A DNA stretch of 64,000 bases from Icerya purchasi (taxonomy: Eukaryota > Arthropoda > Insecta > Hemiptera > Monophlebidae). A program made the position numbers and the translations under genes. Positions within the stretch are counted from its first letter, which is position 1; every line of letters begins with the position of its first letter. Positions 14,201 to 28,200 of the stretch are shown in pieces. The notes under the pieces were generated by a model, which made no database searches, was not told the DNA's origin, and worked only from the letters and a program-made list of their open reading frames with translations. The stretch covers positions 157,145,774-157,209,773 of the forward strand of contig CM077115.1 of assembly GCA_039619475.1 (NCBI GenBank). Reading direction: 5' to 3'.

Positions 14201-16725
14201 TCCTGGTTTTCGATTTTATATGTACTAGACTTGCCTCGTCCCGGATCTAAGTCGCATACCTAATCCGGAATAATTGGGTAGCAGAGAAGTCATCTGGGAA
14301 AAGTAAAGGCGGATAATCCAAAAGTAGAAAGGAACTGGCTCCGGTATTCTCCTTAGATCCATTAGGTCCTTAAGTACCGTTATGAAAAGCTTAACTTCAC
14401 AATATGACGTTATACTCTATCGAGGATATAGATGGGACTTACTTTACTTTACAAACCACACACGACAGCCGGTTATTTTCCGTTAGGAAGAGCTTTCCTT
14501 CTTTCTTTCACGTCCAAGATTCTGTCCCACCTACTACTGATCTTAGTAATTCACAATTTTCCGCCTACTAATGTAAAATGTCCGTGATTTAAAAAAAACT
14601 TTACTTACCGAAAAAACGGCAAATACGAGGGACAATCAATAAGTTTTTTTTTTTTTTTTTTTTTTAATTTAAACAAATTGTGGGTCTTACAGGGCAAGTA
14701 TGCCCGTTGTGTGAGTGCCCGACACTCTTATTATCGTTTATTCAGTTCTCATACACATTACAAAATTATATTTTATTGAACGAAATCGAAATAAATACGC
14801 CTTAATTTATAATTAATATATGTCTTATAAATATTTATAATAATATACGCTTTCACTCTAGTTAAGCATATACACACCAAACATAAAACGGTGTTGTTTA
14901 TGTACTCAATACGCATACTTATTCTTCTTTAAGTAATACAGTAGAGAAGTATCGGAAAATGAAAGACGCAATAATCACAGAAGAAAATATATATTTAAAT
15001 TATTATATAACTAAATTATCCGAATGGAAAGAATTATGACCTAGTTTGGTTTTTTATTCCTTACACCATTCCTTCGGCCATTTCACTACTTCCTTTTTCC
15101 ATACAGCAGTACTGTTTTCGTTTAAAATGTGATTGGGAATATTACTCATTATTTTAATTAAAACCGAATATCACCTGTGTTTTATCAATTCGTAGATTAG
15201 ACCCTCTAGGATAAATGTAATATATATTATACTTTTTGTTTTCTTGTTATTCGAGTAGTTTTTTGCATAGTTGGTAACTCTGTATTGTTGCTATTATAAT
15301 TCAAGTAACCTGTAATAGTAGTAGTACATCTTGGGAGACATTTCATTATTTTCCTTCTTAAAGCTATCTCATTTCCCCTCTCACTCCTCTGACCTTTTCA
15401 TCCTCCGTATTCGCTCCCTCATTCACACTCTCTTCTCACTTCACGCTATCCGCATTGAAATGCTCTGGGTCCCCAGTCATATGGGGATAGAGGGTAACGA
15501 AATGGCCGATTCCTTGGCTCCGATTGTTGTATCCTCCCGCTTTTTTTTCTCTAAAATTCCCGTTTCTAATTTACTCCCATTGTGTAAAAAGTGTTTCATG
15601 TTAGATTTTGGTCAGATTTTTACATTTCTTCCTTTTCTAATCAACCTTCCTCTTAAATTTTTCGATCCAACCTAGTCTTCCCACGCGGCCTTGGTTTTAC
15701 GATTTTCCTTCGCTTCGCCGCTCCGTTATTGTTCCTATTATCCGTTTACGTCTCAATATCATACTCTTCTTTCTTCCTCACGTTTTCGTTTTCATCTCGC
15801 TCTATACCCTTAATTATCGTCTTCACTCTGACGACGAAGCCGTCTGTAATCCTGACCATATCCTCTTTGAATGTCCATCCCTCGTGAACGAACGCACTTC
15901 TTTGCATTCCAATCTGCTGTCACTCAAACTCCCTACTCTTTATTTTGCCTCGTATATCTCTTATCGTTTCCGTCGATCTCAGTTGTTCCTATCCTCAGTT
16001 CTTTTATCCTATCAATATTTCACACCGACTCTACATTTGATCTTTCTCCCTCGTTTCGTTTCTGGGCGAAGATCCTTTGTTGACATGTCCAAAAGGGGGC
16101 TAAAAAAAAAAAAAAAATTATTTTCCTTCTATACATAATTGATCTCGAGTCGCTTCGCTTCCAATAGGATATGGTATAAGTTTCAGACACCTTTTTTGAA
16201 TTTTACCTATTTTATTGATTTCCGTTTTCTTAACCTTTCCCCATATTTGGATTCCATACAGAATTCCAGACATGATTATTGAATTGTAGTATATACGTAG
16301 TGTTTTATAATAAGACAGCACTTGCTTTAATTTATATAAAATTGGAATTGTCTGTCTTATTTTCGAATTTAAAACTTGTATTTGCTTTTTCCAGTTCAGT
16401 GATCTATCGATATATATTCCTAAATATTTAAAATCTTTTATCAAGAGGTAGGCATAAACATGAAGGTGAATTATTCGTTTCATGAAGTTCGTGTAAGTAT
16501 TCGTTATTGTGAAGTATGATTTGCGGGTCGCGACTTTCTTGTACTATTTCGGATATGTAATAATTTAGATTTATTTGTATTTACACATAACCCCCTATCA
16601 TGTGCCCATTTACTAAAATTATCTATATCCCCTTGCAGTAGTTTTTCTGCCGCCTCTTTATGTTCAACTAATAGAGCAATATCATCAGCAAATACATGTA
16701 CATTTGCATAGTTACACTTCGCGAC

Positions 16726-16756
<31 letters not shown>

Positions 16757-17210
16757 GTAAAAAAACATGTAATCTTTGAAATCTACAATCCTTTCTCTAG
16801 TTTTCGACGTATTCACCTCAAATATTCACAAGCACTTGTCGTAATGTGGTACCAATTTGTCAATGCCTTGAAAAACATCCGCCCAACTTCGCCTGAACAA
16901 TTCATGACGGAAAATTCTTCACTTCTTCGTCGTTCGCGAAACGCTCTCCTCCCAGAGCTGTTTTTAAATGATCGAACACCATAGGCGATCATCCGAAAGA
17001 ATGAGAGTTTCGAAGTGCTTAATGTTTGTGCAAATCTGTGTGCGAAGTTGACGGCCGACCGCTGTGCGCTTCATCTTCCACATAATCTCGTCCTTCCTGG
17101 AACATACGGCACACCATTTGAACACCGTGTGGGTCTGGAAATTTCTTTATCACCCTGCACTTCGCATATTTGTCGATGAATTTCAGTGGGATTATGATTT
17201 TTTACCTACC

Positions 17211-17241
<31 letters not shown>

Positions 17242-20200
17242 CACTACACTTCGCTTCTCAATATTTCGGATGATCAATTCACGCGAGACGCTCCATTTCA
17301 AACAAACGCTGAAAACTAACCAAACAAGATAGTCCGGTTTCATTCTTTCAGGAGGGGATAGAAAATGAAAACCGGGTTCATTGGAGGGTTGTACGTTAAT
17401 TTAGTAAGGTGTAACTTACTTATTGATCCTCCCTCATATTTCAATTATAATCGGACATACTGGGCATTACGAGAAATTAATATAAATATTAAAAATACGC
17501 AATTATTTTCCAACTAGTTCCGGAAGTGGCACGCTAGTCGTAGAATATTACGATTAGATCCCCTTCTCCGTTTTGCTCTCTTCACGCTTCTGAGCCTTCT
17601 TGTATTTGTGATTCAAATCACATCCTATTCGAATGTTCTGCACTACTCTCTAACGAACGCTCCCTTCTATATGCCTAACTATTAACTTTGGGTCTTTCTA
17701 CTCCCTTTAACGCTACCTATATTCTTTCCTTCCCATTGCCTTCAGTTATTCCATTGCTGCTGCCCTTTGTCTTTTCCATTTCTGACCGCCTGGCTATTTA
17801 GTTATAACTCTTAATTTTTCATACATACTGTTGGGTCAAGGCCGCCGGCGCCCCCAGGGTAGGAAAAAAAAACACAAAACGATTAGATATTCCGTGATAA
17901 TAGGGCGACGATGTTGCCGAAGTAAATTGAAAAATAACCGCCCGCGGATTTTTGAAGTTTAAATAAATTTCTACGTTTAGTGATTAATTTTATTAATTAC
18001 CATTATCCAAAAATGGCTAAGGCAAAAGGTAAAATAAATATCTCGCAAGATAAAAAAATTGTACTAATTTCTTTTCATTATAATCTTAATATAGATCACA
18101 AATATATTTAAACATTGTAAAAAAAAAAAAATATGCACTCCGAATCTAAATTTAAAGAATATCGTAGCGTAGGTGGTTAGACACCGATACGTTTTGTTCC
18201 GAATTGAATACTTCGAATTGCGCCGCTATATATGTATATATTAGAAGTATCGAAAATTATCACTACTTGCATTGAGTTAATGTCCATGATAGACCACGCC
18301 CAAGTTAAATGAAAAAGCTATAAATATTACAATATTAAAAAAAGCAAGAGTAAAGAAAGAAAACAGAGGAAGTTAATAAAAATAATAGAAATCCGGTGAT
18401 AATTACAGTAAAATAAGATTGAATAAAATACAAATTTTACATTTACATAATTTGATAAATCGCCGATGGAATTTAAAAAAAAAAAAGTATTTCAGAAAAA
18501 GCATTATCATCATTTTATGTTTTACTGTATTATTTAAAAATATAGTAAAAGTTATTTTATGAAATACTTACAAACAGTATCGATTTAATTGTATAATTTA
18601 ATCCTTACGCGTGGGAAAAATTTTTTCAGTATTTATGAATACGAACGGTAATACAAAACAGAATCTAATAATGTCAAATTTCTGACTAAAGTAATATCCG
18701 ACTTGAATAAAATCGAAATACATTTAAGTAGGGATTTTTCTTAACAATTCCAGTACTATCGCTTACTGATTAAAGTTTTCAATGATTTTCCGCTACAATC
18801 TCAGTTTCACTAGTCAATAATAGTCGAATATCCGCTTTTAATTAAAGTTGTTAGTAGATTGCTGATACACGAGATTTTATATACGCGTAAATTTAAACAA
18901 AATCAAAGCAATCGAGATATATACTATAGGATGAATATTAAAAAAAAAAAACAACCCTAGTTCTAACGATTAACAATGGAAATTTTATCGAACAACTACG
19001 CATGTCCGAGTAGAGGCGCGAGAGGCATGTTTATTCCACATAATTTTTATTAATATTAACACATTTTCATTATTTTTCAGTAAATGAAGGTTTTTTTTTT
19101 TCTTTTTCGTCAAGTATTACACTGTTCGTTTTGGAACGCCCCCCTCTTGTCGCGTTAACTCTAAGCTCGACACTTTTTATTTGTTTTACATTCTATCATT
19201 TTTTTTCGGTCTTCGATGTAACCACTCTTCGCATGTTCGAGATATTTATATGATTTCGTTGCGTATTTTATTATTTCTGCATTGTTTCGAAAAAAAAAAA
19301 GTATATTATTCGAAGAATTAATCAATTTTACCTTATTTTCTTCATAACTGATTTTCCAAAAAAAAAACCAAAAAAAACAACTTACCGGATACAATTTATC
19401 TGATAGGAATAGAACAACAAAAGTTTTACCTTGAAAGTACTATTTAAAAAAGTAATCTCCTCTTTCCTTCGCTGTTAGCTGAAGCTTTCTCTTTTGGCAA
19501 AATTTGTATGGCACATTATATAGCTGCAATCGCTCGGTATAGCCCCTAGAGTCCGAATAATTTCGTTCCAGCTTAAGCAATCGATATTTCTGTGTGAAAC
19601 TACAAGGTATGATTAATAAGTACCGGGGGAATTTGTAAATAAAACAAGTTTGCGTTAACCCTTTCGGGCAAATTGATTTTATCTCCTTCGAAACAACTTC
19701 CATCTGAAGCAACGCACATACGTCAACGCTTGACTCAATCACATCCATACATTTTTGATAGCTCGAAACAAGGATTTCAGCATCTTCGTCGCATTCTGTC
19801 TTATGGCTTCCAGAGATTCGGAATCTTTTTCCACGAGCTGGTAGCCGACGGAAAAGAAAAAAGTCACATATCTGACGAATACAGGGTGCCTGCTGGAGGA
19901 TATTTACGCTGTGTTCGGTGGTCAAAAAATCCATCACATCCTGCGCTTTGTGTGACGGCGCATTATCGTGGTGCAAAATCCAACTGTTGCCATTGGCCCA
20001 TAAATTCGACCGTTTGCGGCACACAACTTGTCTCAAATGCTTCAAGGCAGCAATGTGATACTCCTTGTTGTCACCCGGTGACAAGAACTCGTGTAATGGA
20101 CAACACTTCGGTAACCGAAGAAAACTGTTTTTGCATAATTTTGTTTGATACGATTATTTCGGTTTCGGCTCACCCTTGAGGCGATGATCGTTGGGCTGTT

Positions 20201-23200
20201 TGCACGTCATCTCCCGTAATTAAACGTTTCATGAAGTTTGAATCACTTTGGGCTTCGGAAGAAATCATCTCTCCAGTAACTTTCTTTTGATAGTCTTTTT
20301 CCAGAAAATTCAGCTCCATCGGCACAAGTTGTGCGGCAACGCGTCGCATGCCTAAAACATCCGCAACAACGCGTACCGAACGGTTCCATATGAGATGTTG
20401 AGATCACTAGCCATCCATCTTAGGCTCGCGTGACGATTTTCGAACACAGTTTTCTTCATCATTTCGACGCGTTTTCGTCGGTATTCGATGTGGAACGGCG
20501 TCCAGAATGAAACGAGCCTTCAGCCACTTCACGACCACATTGAATCTCTTTAAACCATTCGCGTATGCTCTGCTTTTTAATAGAACAGACTTCTTAAAAG
20601 CTTCCTGCAACATTTTCAAGGATTTGGCACAAGAAATTTCGTTGAAAATTTCAAGCAAACTCTTTGCTCAATAAAATTGTTCATGTTAAAATGTGACGAA
20701 ATGCGAGAACTTGTGTCTGTTGTAAACAGCTGACAATCACTAATGATCCGATCACACTCAAGTTTGACACAGACTAGAGTAGTATAGGAGCTGCCAACTT
20801 AAGAATAAAAAAAACCCGGAACGGTCGAGCGCGGTTCATTTAAATTGGGAATTCCCGGTACTTATTGATCATAGTGTGCATGCCATTTAAATGTTCAAAC
20901 AGCAAAAACTATAATAATCTAAGATCGGATATTCGCTTTGTCGGGATTCTCCTTCCTGCTCTCTTCACGCTTCTGAGCCTTCTTGTATTTGTGATTCAAA
21001 TCACATCCTATTCGAATGTTCTGCACTACTCTCTAACGAACGCTCCCTTCTATATGCCTAACTATTAACTTTGGGTCTTTCTACTCCCTTTAACGCTACC
21101 TATATTCTTTCCTTCCCATTGCCTTCAGTTATTCCATTGCTGCTGTCCTTTGTCTTTTCCATTTCTGACCGCCTGGCTATTTAGTTATAACTCTTAATTT
21201 TTCATACTGTTGGGTCAAGGCCTCTGGCGCGCCCAAGGTAGGAAAAAAAAAAAAGATCCGTCAGCACGGGCGTGCATGGTAGAGGAGAAAAAGCGAACAA
21301 TTACAAGATCAGTAGCTCTAGTACCTATTAATTAATGTTTAAAACTTTGATTATAACGAGCAAGCCATGACGCAGCATTTTCCATTGATTGCGGGTTATT
21401 CTCAATTTTTATTGTCTCTTTCTTTTTGGCTCGGAGCGCTGTCTTTTATAAAACGCTGCCTGTACCATCATGAGAAACTATACGAGAACCTTAATTTCGA
21501 AATTTCTAACATCAAGTCTTGGAAGTATTATGCTTAATTCATTTTTTTTTTTTACCAGATGTTAGTAAAAGTAATTAAAATTTAACGAACTAACTGAAAC
21601 GCTGAAAAAATTAACAGTCCATTTCGATAACTTAGAAGAATGTCACATAATTATCAAACTTATTCACAGCGACCTGATTATCGATTTAAACACAATAATA
21701 ATAAATAATAATCAAATCAGTTTAAAATTTCATGTAATCTTTACGCGAAATATTAATGAAATTAATAAATGATTTATTGAAAAAATAAAAAGTGTAAAAT
21801 ATTAATTGAGTATCGAGCTAAATGCTTTTATCTGAAGAGAATAAATTTAATAGAAAAATTAATCAAAATGTAAGAAAGACGGGGAGAAAAAATATCACGA
21901 AAAAATATCACGAAAAAATATCACGAAAAAATATCACGAAAAAATCCGTGACAATAAAAATAAACCGATAGCTGAAGGAATAACAGAATTATCTTAGGGT
22001 GATTTTTTAAGAGTTAAGTTTTTCAGGTTGGCAGCACTGGGGTTGGTATTGGCGTCCAAACGTCATCTGTCAAAGTGAAAAGTTTTCAGTATACTCTCTG
22101 CCATTTCATCATCATGGAAAGACTTATAAATAAGCATCGACGATTGTGATATGGTTGAAATTTATTATCAAAAACCAGTGCTCTGTGTGAAAAATGTGCA
22201 TCGTCATAATCGATCTGGTGAATCAACAATTCGTGCTGTTATCACCAAATTTGGTGCGAAATTTACTTTGTTGGACATTAAACCGTACGCATGCGAGTCT
22301 TCCATGATGATGAAATGGCAGAGTATACTGAAAACTTTTCACTTTGACAGATGACGTTTGGACACCAATACCAATCAGTGCTGCCAACCTGAAAAACTTA
22401 ACTCTTAATAAATCACCCTATATATTAGTTAAATTATTGTGAGAAATGAAGAAGCGCGCATTGCAGAGAAAGGGGGGGGCTTGATTCCCTTACGCTTAGA
22501 TTTCTTGTATTTAACTTGTAGAGAAGTCCTTCTCGTGTATTCGCCAATTTTCCCGACATTCACAGTCATGAAAAAATTTAGTAGCTTGAGTGTGTACAGC
22601 ATTTTCAACGTAATTTAAAGAAGTTATACGTACAACTAATGCGAGCGTATAAAGATGGATGCATCTAAAATAATTCGGCATCATATATTCGGGAAATATT
22701 GCAGTTTTTTAATAGTCGATCATGTTGGACCAAACAAGGCTTGCAAATGAATAGAATTGGTCTTTTGATAGATTTATCTTTATAAATGGACATATGGGAT
22801 TTTTTCATTAGTTTTTTTTTTTTTTTATTCACTAGCCATTGTACCCTGTTTTGTTCTTTTTTTGGGATCGACAGTCGACGGCATTACTCAACATCAAATC
22901 ATGTTAGTGAGAGAAAGGGAGAAATGAATTAGATATGAATATTACTGGAGATAGAAGCAATGAAGGACGCTTGAATAGGAATGATTGCCGGGGATGGAAG
23001 AGAAAGAATAAACGACATATGGAGTAGAAAAAAACCCAGTTTTAGGAGTTGTCTATAGAAGTGAAAGCGTTCTATAGATATAGACAGGCATTCGAAGAAG
23101 GTGTGATTTGTGTCGCAGAGTAAATCAGAATCATCTGGATGTAAGAAAAAAAAAGGGAGAAGAGGACATAGAAAAGCGAAAAAAGGATGTCGGAATAGGC

Positions 23201-25212
23201 GAAGCCTGAAAACAGAAGAGATAAGAAAGCGCGAGAGATGAGGGAAGTTAGAGTAGCAGGGTTTGGATACTAAGATAAAAGGATTCAGGATTCGAGAATA
23301 AAAGGGGATAAATATCGCGCCATCGCCTGCAATGGCAATTCCTGGAAAGAACGTTAAGATTACAAGAAGAAAATTTGGATAGAAATTGACCAGTCTGAAC
23401 GGCAGATCGAGCTAATGAATCAACCAATTCATTGCCTTCAATGGCAACATGACTGGGGGACCATAAGAAATTAATTTGAATGGAACGAACGCTATACAAT
23501 CCAAATAGCTTAGTGATGGCACGAAAAAGGCAACTCCCGTACCGTCTGTTGTTCCGGAGCCATCAGTAAAGATAACAGTGTCGAAAGTAAATAAGGATTG
23601 CATGATATGTGATTACATTCCTGTCGGACTACATGAGCCGGCAGATTCTTGTGAAAAGCCGAAAGAGAGTATAATCCTTAGGCGGATACAAGAAATTGAA
23701 GTAATTAAGTGTGAAAAAAAGAGAGTTTGTTACAAGAGAAAACGTAAAGAGTGAATTGATTAAGTCGTTTAGATATATATGAGAAAGAATAGGGATTTTC
23801 CTATAGGAGAGAAGCTTCAGTAGTATAATATGGAAATATAAGAGTTAATAAGATTATACGAGGAAATAGGAAGTCACTTAATCAAGAAACGATAGCCAAG
23901 ATAAGACCGACGAATATATAGAGGAACCATATTAGTTTCTGAAAGAACTGCAGCAGTGGGAGACGACTTCAAAGCTCAAAGGCAACGGCGGAGACAAAGA
24001 TTCTGTACAGGATCCAGTTTGGAAAGAAGCGTGTTGAAAGCACTACCGTGCAAGAAGAAACAATAATCTAACTTCGAACGGATAATAGATATTTATACAG
24101 GATAATCAGAATACAAGGATCCCCCCCAACGACACGGGGAAAGAGCTTTCGTGCTCTGTCGACAGTCATTCTTTTAAAAGTTCTTGATATTTATTTATAT
24201 CACTATAAAAATTAGATAACACGAAAATATGGGGCTTTACTGGCTTCGCTCGTTACATAGTTAATAGATTAGCCCCCGATTTCAGATAATTCGAAAAAAT
24301 ATTTTACATTCTTTTTTTTTCGGGGGAATCGATAACGTTATTTCTGAGCCTAGTTTGACGAAATGCATACACGAGCGTTCAAGATTATCATTAGTATTAT
24401 TTTACATCAAAAGAGAAAATAAAATGCATCAAATTCGGCGAACAAAACGGACACGAAAATCCTGCACCAAAATAAAAAATCTCAAATATAAATATGTCGG
24501 TATTTATATTACACAACCATTTTTTTTTTTAAATTATTTCGTGGAATTATTACACGGACATCGGAAGAATTCCAACGTTCAACACTACTTACTTCCACAT
24601 ATGTATACCGTGTTTATTGCCAGCCCGAACCTATCATTCTCACTTGTAACGCCGTACTCCACATTCATACTTATGCTAGTTATAGGATATTAGTAAAACG
24701 TGCTTACATAAATGGTAAATCTTGGATTGTATACATGCACTTCGTTTCGGAACACTGACACTCGTTTTAAAAACCGGAAGGCAGGGCAAAAGATTCATTA
24801 TTTCGCTTCTCCGAACGAACACTTGTGCACGAACGAAACCGTTCACATAATAATAGTCACATTAATTCTTCAATCCAGCTGCTTTTCTGTCTTGAAGGGC
24901 GCTCGAGACCTATAATTTTTTATTTTTAGGAAACCATCACACTTACTGACGTCCCCTAACTTAACAGGCCATAACTGCAATCATATTTATTAGTTATCAA
25001 AAACAAGGTAAACAATAATATAATAACATACAACTCGAATAATAATGATAATATAAAGAGTCTAGAATACTAAAAATTAATGAAAACTCGGTAACAGTTT
25101 TTCTTATTTCAATAATAAACGCTGTTAACAATAATAAAAATCATAACCATACTATTGTTAAAAATAACAAGAACTCTAAAAATTAGTTTTAATACTAGTA
25201 ATAAATGTAATA

Positions 25213-25257
<45 letters not shown>

Positions 25258-28200
25258 GTAATAATAAGAATAATAAGAATAATATGATAGTATAATTTAC
25301 AAAACACATTCGTCGCCGGAAATTATCGAACATTTAATTCAGAATTTCTTGTTACGCTTGTGATTTTAAATTTTGTGCAGGGATCGAGAGTTGCAATTAA
25401 AAAAATAATCAAGAAAAGGGTTGACATAAACAAGAAACTGCTGTTGGAAATTAAACAAGTAATGTATATGGGTGAAAACTAGGTAACATGTAAACAACGC
25501 TATTCGGTTCTACTCTATAAGCAACGTAAGAATTGACGTAATCGATTCGTATATGATCCGTTAAAGTTAGAAAACCGGACGATTTTTATTTAGGTACGAG
25601 ACGTAACGCATGAAAATACTGTGCGGTTTTTAGGAGCTTGTATCGAATGCCCGACCGTGATCATTTTAACCGAATACTGTCCGAAAGGAAGCTTAAAAGA
25701 CGTCCTGGAAAATGAAGAACTTCGTTTGGACTGGAACTTCAGGATGTCACTCATACACGACATAGTTAACGTAATTATATACTACAAACACATTGTCGCA
25801 ACTTTGTCGCCTAATATGTTTATCATTATTGTTTTCCGTCGTTAACACATTTGCCGCGGCAACCTATTCGCAGTAAATAAAAATGTGACACACCGATAAA
25901 ATCTTAAATGTCTAACACGAATAATATACTTATAACTAAACTATTTATTGACTAATAATATCAATTAAAAAAAAAAAAAAAAAAACTTCCCGAGCTTAGT
26001 ATTTAATATTTTCCACTTTTTGATAAAAATAATATAAATTTAAAAAAAAAAAAGGGCCCTATAAATACATATTATTTGCCATTAGTCGAATTAATTTTCA
26101 TCGTTAAAAAATAGGTAACAAATGAAAGCGCGGTTTTGACAAAATTATATATCAAAATTACGAAGAAAAATTTTTATAAACCGGTAGTTTTTTCCACTTG
26201 CCAACGTTCAGTAGAGATAGAATAATAGTAAGAGATTTTCTCACAAAGTTATCTGAAGCAAAAACAAAAAATCCTCAAAACAGATTAAAAGTGTTAATAC
26301 ATATAAAATAAACAAAAACTTATACACAAAATAATTATAATTCAAAATTAATTAAATATTGCCGACTAGTTTTGGATAGCAGAGATCCACAGCTTTATAA
26401 ATTGGCTGTGTATAAGTGTGTGCTTATTTTTAAAGGTATTAACATTAAGGAAGCACAAAAATGGATAAAGATAATCTTAATTTCAATTACAACTTTAGTA
26501 AGTACATTTACAAACTTTATAACATAAAGATTAAGAATACTGAAGAAAAAATTCCAAGATTGTTTCCTAATCGACAAATAGCTTTAAGATGATAGTTTAT
26601 AGATTTAAGATAATAGTTCATAGATTTAAGATAATAGTTTATAGATTTCTTACAGTTATCGCACTGATAGTGTTCTTTTCAATTTTTGACCATTTGGCCA
26701 AACTGAAATTACGCTTTTTTTTTTTTTTTCCATAGATCGCGACATCATAGACAGTAATATCTTTATAAGATATGTTTTCTGCTAACTTCGTAAACATTGA
26801 GTTTGTACAATTCCAAGGCACAAAATTCATTTCGTACGTATTAATTCAAATGTTTCAGTACGAACTATTGTATTTACACAACGCCTCTGTGGCCAATTAA
26901 CGAAAACGCCTCTTTTCAGATACGAACGCATATTGCGACTGGCTTCTCATTTGCAAATGTAAAAACGCACGTGAACTACTCACATTTATAAATAATTGGA
27001 GAAAATAACGTACTTCATTTGAACAATTTTAACACTTGAGTAATCACCGAAAATCATAGATGCAGCAAGAGGACGTGCCCCTCTTTGTAACCCCAATCCG
27101 GTAAAAAAGAGAAAATAAAAGAAAAAAAAATCATCTCAATTAACGTTCAACAGTTTTAAACAAAAACATTATTAAAACAAAATTTGGCACTAAATCAAAT
27201 ACAAGAAACTAACGTTTACACATCATATGCCATTCTCGGTTTGGGGAAAACCGAAATAACTATCAGCCAGTTTTATTTGATTTTTCCCATTTATCAATAG
27301 AATTCTTGTCTCCGATTAATACTGGGTGCGCACCACACGTCCCCCGCCCGTAGCCTTCAATCCTTATTGGGTTCTCCACCCATGCACTTTTAAAGATGCC
27401 TTCACTCTTTCCGTCATTCTCTAAGAGTTTTCTTTCTCGGACTTCGTGACCTTTACCCCCACCTCTTAATGGTGCTCTGTCTATTGAAAATTCTGTTAAA
27501 CTCCAACATCGACCCTCAGCACTTAAAGAATATTAATATGCCTTCTCCTCTTCCACTATAGACTGCCTTACCAACCGAGATCGATTATTCCCTTGCTCAG
27601 GTCTCCAGGGAAAATGTTTCCCCTTCCACCCTCCATGCGAGAATTTTCTCGACCCTAAAAAGCTATTCAAACCATCAGTCCTACCTATACTGATGGTGTG
27701 AAATCGTGCTCTGGTTCCGAATTGTCCTCTACTGCTTGTTCTTTTTACTCTGGTCTGGTTTCGTTGTCCTCCCGGCTCCGTGACTATTTTTTTTTTATTC
27801 TCGAGGCCGAACTTTATGGCATATTCCTAGCCCTTGAATCTATAGTTAAATCTCCTCCACTCAGCAGTCGCATTTTGATTATATCTGATTCGCGTGCGGC
27901 TTTGGCTTTACCAACATACCCGATTGAACTATATAACTATTCTAATCCAATCCCTAATCCTAAAGCTGATATCATCCTCCCACAAAATTACTTTCATGTG
28001 GGTGCCCGGTCACACTGGATTCATGGGTAATTTGTTATCTGACACTTCTGCTAATTCAGCTCTGTTGTGCCCCATGCCTTGTTCTCCTCTTCGCCCCTCT
28101 AATATAATAATGGAGTCCATAAAAATTTTTGTGCAATCCCGATGGAAGCAAGACTAGCTTTTCAAACAAGCTTGCTTTCTGAGGGTAATGAAACACGGTT

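Larger units (their letters stand above)
14624..17438 (-). mobile_element. Mariner relic, internally deleted and split by LINE insertions
   Basis: Terminal inverted repeats lie at 14624-14644 and 17418-17438 (18 of 21 match) with TA at both outer edges. The minus strand near 17170-17060 encodes a transposase N-terminal stretch ([20 protein letters not shown], then [10 protein letters not shown]). Just beyond it, at 16980-16780, is a C-terminal stretch ([18 protein letters not shown], then GEYVENLRKD). The catalytic centre between them is missing. About 2.1 kb of LINE sequence (14645-16724) separates the left repeat from the rest. Confidence 0.65.

Noticed and set aside
25109..25333. Minus-strand poly-Leu frame, possible membrane peptide
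   Set aside because: It is the translation of an AAT microsatellite.
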